Shown here: one piece after another, positions 12,331 to 24,600 of the stretch
How the letters are laid out: every line of letters starts with the position of its first letter
Position numbering within the stretch: the first letter of the stretch is position 1
Origin: Hofstenia miamia
Taxonomy: Eukaryota; Xenacoelomorpha; Acoela
DNA: 64,000 bases
Direction of reading: 5' to 3'
NCBI GenBank assembly: GCA_004352715.1
Contig: SCFE01000110.1
Coordinates: 705,497 to 769,496, forward strand
Position numbers and translations under genes: made by a program
Notes under the pieces: model-generated
Databases searched by the model: none
What the model saw: only the letters and a program-made list of their open reading frames with translations
Told to the model about the DNA's origin: nothing

Positions 12331-12926
12331 CGTTGAATCTGAATTTCATATATGGGGAATATTGAATAATTTTGAGCATTGCAGGCGTGGAAATAATATC
12401 TTAAGATGGCTAAATTTTAGGCTTCGAGAAATTTGCTTGAAAATGTGGACGAAATGGGTATTTATTTTAAAGATAGAATATAGTTTAGTGTTAAGAAAGT
12501 GTTTTCTATTTTTTCCTTCATAATATCCAGTAAAAATAAATTGATTAACTAGTATAATCATTAAAATAAGTTAATGCATTTCACTCTGCCTCTAAATATT
12601 TGCAAAACTCAAAACAGTTTTTTATTAATGGCTGAGCACTATTGCTATTTGTGTATTAAAAATAGCATTCTTTTTAATTCCCAACACACACACCGATAAT
12701 TGAATTATGCATAATGAACGTTAATTCCTCGTACAGTGTACTAAGGGTTTCTTAATTTAAATTTATCATTGTAAAAGGAATTACAAAAAGCATAAGGTGT
12801 GCAAAAAAAATTAGATGTTAGCTTTGTAAAATCTCATTCTGAAGAACAAAGGAAACTCTAAAATGTCAATGATAAGTGAGCCAATAAGGTTTCAAACGCA
12901 TTAAGAGGCAGCGCCGTATTTGTTAG
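12331..12926. other. No gene recognised
   Basis: AT-rich DNA between the ACCGGT element and the first candidate SETD2 exon. No element or exon was recognised. Confidence 0.5.
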
Positions 12927-13133
12927 AATTATTTGACTTTCTTGAGAGTGAAGTGCACGCATGGTTGTGTAGAAGCATTTTGAAAGCGAAGAACACTAGT
13001 GGTTGTAAAATAATTTACCAATCTTCAAAATTCTTTTTATTTTGTACAAAGACATCGATTGCTTCACACTTCATGATTTGTTGTAAATTTAAAAGAAAAG
13101 GAAAGCTCAGCTGCAAGAAAGATACCACATTAC
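12927..13133 (+). CDS. SETD2: Candidate upstream exon of SETD2
   Basis: An open frame runs to a strong donor (TTAC|GTGAGT) and ends with one base of a codon, which matches the phase in which the next exon (13452) must be entered. The end of the frame is basic (KFKRKGKLSCKKDTTL), as expected for the linker before the AWS domain. The acceptor is uncertain: TTTGTTAG at 12919-12926 is one option. No domain is present, so support comes only from phase, position and donor. Confidence 0.4.
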
Positions 13134-13451
13134 GTGAGTAATCAGTAGACAATCATTAGAAAAAGAAAAGTTTTACATAGAGATAGATTTCTTACTTTTT
13201 TTATTAAAGTTTTATTTCTTGCATATAAATAGCAAATATGTTATATTGAAACATTGCAAATATAACAAAAAATATCAAATTTAGTCAATATTAAACACCT
13301 GGACATACCAATTGCAATTGGACATAAGTTCACTCCACAAAAAAGAATTATTTCAGTAAAGTATAACTTTCTTTTTATGAATCACCATAATTATTGTTAT
13401 TATATGATAGTATTTAAATGAAAACAAATAAAATTTATCTTAATTATTTAG

Positions 13452-14567
13452 ATCAAATGATTGGTCCAAAATCTACTGAACCGCCCTCGTTTTTCATTGA
13501 TACTCTCGAAAATATATATCTCAATGTTTCCTATCTCCAAAGGTAATACATTGGGAAAGTTTTTAATTTCCTTACAACATTTAGGCAAAAAATTAAGGCG
13601 TTTAAAGATCATATGCGAATGGCGTGTGACTGTGACCTGCCAAAGAAGTTAAATACCCGTTTGGTTGAGTACTTGTGTGGACATGCCTGTGTAAATAGAC
13701 AACTATTTTTCGAATGGTTTATTTTTTTATGATTTATATATGAAAAAATTCTAATATTACAGTGCAGTACATGTTACCATATCCAGAAATTTGGAACATT
13801 GTTATTGTGGGGCAAATTTGGGGCCTAATTTGTTGGAATATGAATAGCTCCAAGGAAAAAATTAACAATATTTAAAAAAATTCTAAAGACATGTTTGGTC
13901 TTTAATGTTTTCTTTATGCAATTTCGAACATGTCAGTATTTACTGCTTAATAACAAAACTATCTTACAAATGGATTTTCTTTATTCGAATTCTAATGAAA
14001 AATTGTTTAAATTTTCTCGATATTACTTACAATGCAAACTTACTATAACAGACTTGGAGTTGAATTATTACTAACAGTTTTTATTACTATTCCTATTCCA
14101 ACCTGCTTGTCAATCAGTTGTTTGCTAAATAGGAACATAGGACTGTTTTTCAAGCAGATAGTTCAATTGTTCCAGTTCTGCCCATTTGATATTTTTCAGA
14201 GCCCACAAGAAAACTTTGCCATCATCCTCTTAAGCAACATTTAAAATTTTAAGTTTAGAGACTTCTTTTGTTTTGATATTTAACAAATTTTAAATATCAG
14301 CTCGACGGTATTATATGCCGTTGTTTTACAAATTCCAGGTCGATGGTGGCTAGTATGGTTATGAAATTAACACCAATTAGACCAATTTTGGCCATATTTA
14401 TCTATTTTTGCCAAAGCAATTTTTCAAGTTTTCTAATTTTCAAAATCGCCATGTATCCATGTCATTATTTTGTACAGTTTTTTAATCCGTATTTCTATAA
14501 TTTTCATATTTTTAGCTCAAATAATTGTCCAATGGGTGATTATTGTACAAATAAACGCTTTCAAAAC
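13452..14567 (+). CDS. SETD2: SETD2 exons encoding the AWS (zinc-binding pre-SET) domain
   Basis: Three exons: 13452-13542 (PPSFFIDTLENIYL, like the PPKFKTIVDNIYL stretch before AWS in SETD2), 13585-13716 (HMRMACDCDLPKK, then CGHACVNRQLFFE) and 14516-14567 (CSNNCPMGDYCTNKRFQN). Joined, the cysteines fall as CDC, CGHAC, C-x3-C-x5-C, the AWS zinc-cluster pattern, and end in the RFQ signature. The first intron is 42 nt (13543-13584). The second donor is a non-canonical-looking TG|GTTTAT, but the joined codon TGC restores the conserved cysteine, which supports it strongly. Confidence 0.9.
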
Positions 14568-15645
14568 GTAAGAATTTTATATTTTAATAATGCATTAGTA
14601 AGTTTCACTAATTAATGAAGCTATTTTCCTAAATTTATCTATAGGGCGGACCAATTATAATCTGTCGGAATAACGTTTTATGCGCATAAATAAATAGAAA
14701 TTTATACTCTACAAAAATGAATTCTTTTTACAAATTTTAAATATTCAAGGAACTTATACAATAACGAGTATCATACATATAATTAAAACTCAAACGCCTT
14801 ACCTAAATGAATGCTGATCTTTTCATTTTTTCTGAATTACCTTAACGTTTGTGAACGCCATTATTGTTTTCATGTGAATGGAAAAATTAAAAGAAAAAAA
14901 TTGCAATCTTTTAAAGTAATTTAAATGATATTTAATTTTAAAGTATATTTTTTTATAGAATAATAAATAGGCAACAATAAAAAAATGTTTATATTGGCTT
15001 TATTATATTGTGTATTGGTTTTTTTAGTTGCTCATTAAACTGTAATTAGATTAATAATTATTCATATACTATATAATAATAATCATATTCAGAGGCTTTC
15101 ATGCTTTTCACTTTAATATTCGTATAATAACCTTTATATTATTTATGACACTGAATTATGTGTTATACACTTGGGAAAAAATCGAATTTTACTTTATACT
15201 GCCTACTTAAATTTTTAACGATTTTTTTCGTCATTGAATTGCTCGTAATATTATTAAAAACCATAATTTTAATTAAATTAAATAAGGTATTTTTTATATA
15301 ATTCCATTTTTAGAATCATAAAACGCTTTCATAAAAAATGGAAAATTTAAGATATTTCATTTTGATCTGTGGAGAGGTTTTTTTAGTATGAAATTTTTTT
15401 GTTATTTTTTCCTTTTTATAAAAAAGTTCATCCATTTCCACCAGGGTAGGTAAACTTTTCCAAAAAAATATTTAAATTTATCAACCTAATATACGTATAT
15501 ACATATACGGGCTTTAGATAGTATGGTTTTTTAAACAAATTTTTTTGGTCCCGTATTCAGCTCTCTCCGTCACAGTATCTAGCACCCGTTTAGATTTTTT
15601 TGTATCCATCACCTTGTAGATATCTTAAAAATTTGTTTTCAAAGC

Positions 15646-15684
<39 letters not shown>

Positions 15685-18600
15685 TATTATTTGCAGACCG
15701 ATTTCCCTTAAACAACACAAATGCTTAAATTATGTATTGAACGGATCTAAAAACTTTCTTGTGTACCCATTAATATTTATTTCTAACTTTGTATAATTGC
15801 AACGTCAAATATCTAAATCTAGAGGTTCATACCAAAATATGATTTAATGGAATCGGTTCATCTTCAAAGTCATAATAATGCGTTATTGCAACTATTTTAT
15901 GCTATATTTTAATACAGCATAAATTTTTCAATTTTACTTTGAATTATAATAGTTTATGCTTTTTAATTGGTCGGTACTACTAATCCATTCTTGTTGACAT
16001 ATATTTACTAAACTAGAGTGAGATTAAAGTATATTTCCAATAAATATTTTGAATATATTGAGCAATCGTGCACTATTTATATTGAGTTGAATTGCTAACC
16101 AATGCAATACTGTTTAGCGGCAATATGCAAATCTGGCACTTTTCCTAACAGAAAATAAAGGTTTGGGTGTTCAAACGCTAGAATTCATTCCTAAGTATGT
16201 CTTATGATGGTTCCATTGTTTTTAACTTCTTTTAGGGGAACCTTTATCATTGAATTTGTTGGAGAGGTTCTGTCGCAGGAACATTTCCATCATAGAGTTG
16301 AAGAGTACAAAGAAAGGAATTCGGAAAATTTCTATTTTATGTCACTCAAAAATGATGAGGTAATACGGATTGTATTTAGCTATATATATATATAAAATTT
16401 TATCATATACATTAGTTCTATACAAAATAAATTAACATTTTAATTCTATGGTTTTTGAAAAGACAACAGATACATTATGCTAAAACAACAATTGCTAAGA
16501 AGAATACAAAGGGAAATCAAGACACTACGGAAAAAATACTTAATGACCTTCAAAACTTTTGCCACATACAGCTGATGGACACTGTCAACATCGAACTGCT
16601 CCATGGTGATAATCCCGCAGAACAAGAATTGGTTGGGAGAGTTATTTTAAAAATGGTATCTTGAGCATCTACTGTAATAACAGCATTAAAACAATACTGA
16701 AAGATGCTGAAGCTTGATGTGAGAGCCACCTAACAACGGGTTTTTATATTTAGCTAATTAAATTAAACGAAACTAAACTGTAAAACTCTATGATTATTTA
16801 TTAAAAAGCAAAAAGAAAATATTGAGTTCTTGATTTGATGCCAAAATGCTTTGCGAGAAAGCGGATAAAGTAAAAGTTGTTTTGAGGTTCTTAATGAAAA
16901 GACCAGAAAAGATATATAAAATCACAACAGAGTTCAACGCATCTAAACGTAAAAATGGAGACTTTGGATAAACATGGTATTAGCGAATGAGGTTGCCAAT
17001 GGTGTTGATAAGCCAAATTTAGGTTTCGTGACAGTCATAGAAGTGTAATCGCCTTAAAGAGATACATAGTAAAGTGACAAACTCCCCAACTAGCCATTCT
17101 GAATTAATATCAATTACATGTATTCTTGGCATGCAAGCAAATGGAAACGGATTTAAGCTATATCTATTTTGCTTAAATGGGATTATATATTAGAGTGACA
17201 ATATGAGCTTATCATGGACCCGGTCAGAATAATCACTACCCAAACCCGACCGAACCAGAAGCGTAGATTTTGATTCACAATGCTCACGTCTTACATGATT
17301 TTCTGATAGGGTAAACATAGCCATACTTGGTATTACTTGACGACTTAGATTTTTTTCAAATGGAGTTGTGGATAAGAACCGTATCTTTTGTATCAATGAT
17401 CAATCTATGCTGTGTACCCGAACCCGACTCGACCCGATCCGATAGTTTGATTCCCAAACCCGTCTCGAAAGCCGAAATCGGATCGGGTTTAATCTGGTAC
17501 CCGATGTCATTCTCTATGATGTATCCAAAGAGAAAATATATTTTTAATACATTGTGGATAACTTTTAAAATAATTGCTTAGTAAATGTATCCTTTTTTTA
17601 TCTGTATCAAAACAAACAATGTGAAGTAACTAATTACAAAAAAACTTTCTTTATTAATTTTAAAAAGTACCCTAATATTATATATATATATATATATATA
17701 TANNNNNNNNNNNNNNNNNNNNNNNNNNNNNNNNNNNNNNNNNNNNNNNNNNNNNNNNNNNNNNNNNNNNNNNNNNNNNNNNNNNNNNNNNNNNNNNNNN
17801 NNNNNNNNNNNNNNNNNNNNNNNNNNNNNNNNNNNNNNNNNNNNNNNNNNNNNNNNNNNNNNNNNNNNNNNNNNNNNNNNNNNNNNNNNNNNNNNNNNNN
17901 NNNNNNNNNNNNNNNNNNNNNNNNNNNNNNNNNNNNNNNNNNNNNNNNNNNNNNNNNNNNNNNNNNNNNNNNNNNNNNNNNNNNNNNNNNNNNNNNNNNN
18001 NNNNNNNNNNNNNNNNNNNNNNNNNNNNNNNNNNNNNNNNNNNNNNNNNNNNNNNNNNNNNNNNNNNNNNNNNNNNNNNNNNNNNNNNNNNNNNNNNNNN
18101 NNNNNNNNNNNNNNNNNNNNNNNNNNNNNNNNNNNNNNATATATATATATCTGATTAGCTAAACAAAGAGTCACCTTTTCACTGTCTTAAACACAAATTA
18201 CATAATAGCGTCCATTACGAATCCAATGCTTTCATTGATTGAGAATGAATGATAATTCTAGAAATTTGTAAATAATAAAGTTTTTTTAGAGTTACATTTC
18301 GATCATGCTACAGTGAAATATAAATAAGTTTTATATTAGGACAATTTAAAGCGATTTACAGCATTACTTAAAGTGCAGTAACATCGCTTTAATTCTTTGT
18401 AGCGTACGCACTTGTTTTTAGATGATATTTTCTCACATGCATTCATCTTACTTTCATATTTTCTAACTATATATATTTTTAAATTTAGGTAATTGATGCA
18501 ACTATGAAGGGGAATATATCCAGATTTATCAATCACAGTTGTTTACCAAACTGCGAAATTCAGAGGTGGACAGTTGATGGTCTAATAAAACTGGGGATTT

Positions 18601-21600
18601 TTGCTACTGAAGACATATTAGCCTACAATGAAATTACATTCTTCTATCAGTTTAACAGCTATATGTATGTTCGTTTTTTATTTTAAGCCTGTAATGCCCC
18701 TTGTTAGGCCTACTCAGAAGTGTTATTGTGGATCATCAAACTGTAAAGGGCTGATTGGTGGAAACAGTGACTCACAAGAAATCAATACTGTAAAATCTTT
18801 TCTATTATTTTTAATCTTAAGGAGTGTTCCCACTATCGACTTTTATCAGCAGATTTTAATCGAAAATGCAATTATTTTCGTTCACATTGGCGATTTTTTA
18901 TCATCCGATTTTTTATCAGAAAAAGCGGAGTTGGAGGAGCGTTCAGACTATCGATTTTTTATCAGATGATAAATTATCATCTTTTGATTGACAGTAAGAA
19001 AAACAACTACATCTGTTTATGGATTGGTTTGTATTGGAATGTAAACAATGTTTGCCTATTTTGAAGTTGAAATATTTCAACGACAATAATTTACGTTTTG
19101 GAAGTCTGTTCCCTACTTGAGAAGTAAACAATTAGTTTCAAGTAGCTATTCGACTAGTTTTAGTACCGTTCAGACTATCGACTTTTATCAGCTGATAAAT
19201 TATCAGATGACAGTAATTTGGTTGTTTTGCCAAAAAATCGGATGGAGCGTTCAGACTATCGACTTTTATCAGCCGATAAAAAAGCAGATAGAGTGTTCAC
19301 ACTATCGACTTTTATCACCGATTTCTTGACAGATGATAAAAGTCGATAGTGGGAACACACCTTTAGTCAATATATTTTATAATTTAAACAATAAAGGGCC
19401 TCTTAGTAAGTTAGTACATTGGATAATAAATGTACCTTGCTCTCCCCCATCCCCCAAAGAAAATTCGTTCAGGCGCCACTGAATAGGGATGATATACATG
19501 TTAACTTGTACTTAATGTTTAGCTGGAAAACAAGATTACCACCCTGTTCTCTCATTGTCAAGATACAGGCTTAGAAAATGTGGAGCAGGTCTTAGAACTT
19601 TCACGTTTGATGGTGCATGTAGAGACATATCAATATCGCAATCAACTGCTTCAAATTTTAAAGGTAGTTTGTTTTCTGTGCTTGAAATTTGATTGGAGAA
19701 TTTAGAAAACCACATCTAACGAATGCTTAGCTGAATTTCTCCACTATCGTGGGATTTCACTTTTGTCCAGTTGGATGATTGATCCTGGTGGTACAGCTCC
19801 ACTTGAATTTTTAGTTGAGGTAAAAAAATTACAGTAGAATACATCTTTTCTATTAATTTTTATAGCTGCTTGCTCTCATATTTACTTCTTTGACAATTTT
19901 ATGGTAATATTTGACATATCACACTTCTCTGTAAGCTGTTATATATTATATTTGGCGTTGTTGTAGAAGGATCAGCACCTTAATCTCCCTTTAACAAAAT
20001 ATTTAAGACCTGTTTACAGCAATCCACAAATATCATCTTATTCGTTTTTACAATATAGAAATCTTCTGCAATACTTTCAATCAATAAAAGCGGATGCAAT
20101 GATTATTTGATAAGATTCGGCAGTAATTTTGTAATTAATGTGCTCGACGTTAGATTATCAATATTAATTCTTCCATAAGAAAACGAACATTACCATTTAA
20201 GAATATTTATATACAACATATACAAAGATTTGAAACCCATTATATATCAGAGATGAATCTGTTGAATTGTTTAGCTTAGAGTTTTGCTTAAACCTATAAA
20301 ACTTTCTTCCTACAGAGACCTATTGAAAATTAAATTGTTTTTCTGAAGTATTAATATCAATACAAGTACCTTATTTTGATTATTTCCAGGTATTTTGTGG
20401 CTAGCGGTTAGAGCTCAAGTCAACCAATATATTTATTTATAATTAAAAAAATTTAGCCTAAGTGTTCTATTCTTATATTTTCTTGTATAGTTATAAAAGT
20501 TATAATTTCTAGATGTTCCCATCGTGAAAAGTAATACCATTAAAGGTACAATAAAGGCAAAGTTCAAAAAAATTTAAGTTCCCATTGGTAAATAAAATAT
20601 CAAACTGCTTACTGAAGGAACATTTTAAAATTGGTAATGAAAAAGAAAGTATTTTATTTTGATTTGGCCGATGAAATGCTTAATTTTGCAATTTAGACAA
20701 TTTTGTAAATATAGGACAAAACGTCTTACTCTGTCTAATGTAATTCTATTGAGGTAATAGTAAAAGATAGATGTTGCTTTTGATTTTAAGGTAAACCATA
20801 TTTTTTACTTATTCTACTGTGCTTATTATTTATAGTTGTTGAAGAAAATTTTTACACAATTCAAAAACAGTTTTTTAAACTACTGATAGAATTTATAAAT
20901 GAATTTTACACTAATGCCTGTAGCATCCTTAAAGGCAATATTTTTTAAAGTTTGAGTATACCTAAGAAATACAATAATTTTCTATAATTTATGAATATTC
21001 TAATCTGATGATATTAAAGAGTTTACTCAAATTTTGAAATCAAAGTGTTCACGAGATAGTTCCGAATTGCATGTTCCGAGATTACTTTTGTATTTTAGAT
21101 TTTGGATGTTTTAAAAATTTTATCAGCCCGAAAAGCAGCCAGTCCAAACCCAATTTTGTTGCCTTCAACTGTTCAGAAAAATCCTGAAAAAAGCATCTTA
21201 GTTCAAGAATCAGATTCTCATGTTTCCTCAACATCTGATGTGAAAACACAATCATCTGAGTGTATTCCAAGTGACAAGGACGTTGTAGAATGTATAGTAC
21301 ACAATGAATATGAAGGACAAGTAACTGAAATCGACAAAATTCAGGTATGATTTTTGACACATCTTAGCAGAATTTATTTTATGTTAATCAAATAACCAAG
21401 GTATTTCAATATCTACTATAACTCTATAACAATGAAAACTTTTGAACATTATTACTTGGTGCTTAAACTGTATAAAAGACTTGATATATCTTAAAAGACA
21501 ACCTTTAGTAGTATATTGCTACCTCTTAAAGTTAATTTGCAGGGAGAATGCGAAGTTGAATCTGAAATTAAGCAATCCAATCAAAGAGAAGCTGATTGTC

Positions 21601-24600
21601 GAACTGATGTCTGTTTGCAAGCAGAGGTATAAAATGCTTGCAAATGTATTCGTTAATTTATAATTTAGGACTCACCTAAACAATGCAATAGTGAAAGCAA
21701 AGAAATGCAGATCTTTCAGTGAGCCATTTCTGATTAAAATTTTATATAAATACATTTAAAATTCTTATTCTTTTATTAATTTAATTAACTACTTCCTGAT
21801 TAATATACATTAAGCCGGTTTTGTAATTTAGAAAGAGTGAGTGTGTTGATGACAAACGAAAACGTATCAGAGAAAGTGATCCTTCATTAACAGTACCTGC
21901 AAAAAAGTATGTGTATTGTTAGTATATTTTCTAACACATGTTTAGAATTTCAAAACAATCTGAACGACTCGAGGCTTGGGAGAAACTTAAGTCAAGTCAA
22001 AATATCAAAAAGATCTTAGAAACATTTTCGACAAAAGAATGTGAGTTGAAATGTACAATTGTCCTGTTAATTTCCCTCCTAAAGATTGCGCGCTATTAAG
22101 TAATCGTAATTGTTTCAATCAACCAAATGGTCACCCCAATTATAATCTTTTGATAGATAACCCCCAGGAAACTGAACATTTCCTAATACGACACTTCTTC
22201 GCAGTAATTATAGCAATTATATTTTATGACCTACATTTCCAAATTACATGAGATGAACATGACGGGTATACCAATTAGTTGAAGGCAATTAATTTTATAT
22301 TATCAATAGTTAGGGTCCTCTTTTATCAGAAATATTCATAAATGTGGCTTAATAAAATTTCAGAATGTTATATTTCCAGTAGTAAATAATCCAATGATAC
22401 TTAAAAGTCTCTAAACTCTAAAGGATTTTTCGCAATGTTTGAAAATAGGTACACTTATTGCCGTAGGCTATTATTTCTTGAATTTAGAAAGTACACTCAT
22501 TTTCAAATTGTTTACTAAAAATATTAGTGCACTCAATGTTTTCATACATTCAGTAATCGTTGATTACAAACTTTTTAGAATTTAATTGCTGATCCCTTAA
22601 ATATAAGGGATGTAGAATGAAACCTTTTAGTCCTACATTGAATGTGTATATGTATCCATGTGTCAAAGTAAAACGCAGTTGTATTCATTTTATGATTAAC
22701 AATTCTTATTTACCCCGTACATCGGAATCTTATTTACCCGTACATCGGAATTTTCATGTATCGTATATTTGTATATTTCATGGATTTTTATCTAGATTAA
22801 TTAGCATCCTAATTTTCGTGTACTTTTTCGTATATTTGTAATAGGTTGGTATTATACACAGAATGAACAATTAATGCGGAAAAATATTAAAAGTAGAAAA
22901 TATTTGCAACACCCAATTACAACAGTAAAGGGGGTGCCACACGATTTGTCTTTTGACATAAACATATATATATATATAAATATATGTAGATTAAATAAAA
23001 CATGTGACTAAATATTACAGTCAATCAGGCCGATATTAGGTGTTTACGGCAAACTACTGGCTCGGGCTTACAATTTCTTGCGAACTCTGATTTAACTTTG
23101 CTCATTTTCCCCGTGAAAATGCGTGGTTTATTGTAAGACATTGAAGCAGGTGGTGTAGATGTCGAATTTCTTTTTGATTCATTGCACATTATTTCCAGAT
23201 ATTGTTATTATTTTGTTTTAAATCAGACATTTACACACTATTTATTATTTTTTAGCAGAAGTTAACGAAATTAGTGATTTGCTAGACGAAGCTTTAGAAA
23301 GAAGCAAAGAAAGAGGAGAAGAATTGAAATCAATATCAAATTTACATTCACCCAATTCTTCTTCAAATAATAAAGCCTCAACTCCGGTAAAACTCCCCAA
23401 TAGATTTTTATAAGTTTATAAACTGTTTTAATGTTTGTACACCTTGGATAGCGCAGTTATATATTTTTTTGTGTTTTTTTAGTTTTCCGTATATTTTTTG
23501 TAAGGCATGAAATGTGGTGACTAGTCATGCTTTATCAAATTTTTAAATAGGTTGAAGTCTCTTCTCCATCACTTACGTCCAAAGTCGAAGCACCAATTGT
23601 ATTTAAACCCGGTCAAACCATTTATATTCAAAATCAAGATGGAATATTGATACCGCAAGAGATTCCAAATCCAGAAGTGATAAACAATACGTCTCAGGGA
23701 AAGCGAGCATCGCAAGATTCTGCCATTGAACAACAAGCGGTATGATTTAATAATAACATTGGGATGATCTTTTCTTGATTCATTAAAATGTATCCTCTAG
23801 AGTCAAATAATTTTTTATGCAGCATGAGAATTTTATTAGTCTATATTAGTTCATGTTGTTTAGGAGATCATTTCAAAAGAGAAAATTTCTTCAGAAGAAG
23901 AATCGAATGACCTGCCTCCAAATTGGCATCAAGCTCATGATTGCGAGAACCGTGTTTACTACTTTCACTTGATTACCAGAAAAACTCAGTGGGAAAAGCC
24001 TACTTTGGAAGACAATGAAGAAAGCAATGTTTGAATTTTAACTTTAAATTTCAGATTAGTAAATTTTGGGGGTTCTTTACCACTTAGTCACATGTGATTT
24101 ATTGATCTCATTCGCATAGGCCTATGACATAGGACTAATTATTTCACTGGGATTGTAACTGACGTGTGTCATTGGACCCTATTTTGAGAAACTGGATTAT
24201 GTATTAGTATTAATAAGTACCGAACTGGATAAAATTTTGCAATTCCAATTAGGATTTAATATTTATTTGCTATTATATTATAATATGTTATATTATATTA
24301 TTGGCTATTACTACATTTGTTAAACTAAAACATGTTTGAAATAGCTAAATTTAGCATCCAACTTCATTAATAATGCAAAATTTAGCCAATTTAGTCTTAG
24401 TGCGGGACTAGAAATAGTTTTATGGGACCAGGACCAAATTAAGGACTGAGCTTAAACTGGGATAAAAATACTTTAACGGACCAGTATGGGCCGCGGTCCA
24501 AAAATGTGTAGGTCTTGTAGATCTCTAAAGTGCGATCACATGAAACCTTAAGACCAGAATATTTCATGACACTGACATATGATAGGATTGGGACCAAAAA

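Noticed and set aside
14645-14674. A small exon after CTATAG linking AWS and SET
   Set aside because: Its phase does not fit, and the exon starting at 16118 supplies the whole conserved link between RFQN and the SET start.
19969-20112. Open stretch after TTGTTGTAG as an extra SETD2 exon
   Set aside because: The exons at 19706-19819 and 21099-21344 join in phase and match SETD2 without it, and no donor follows before the stop.
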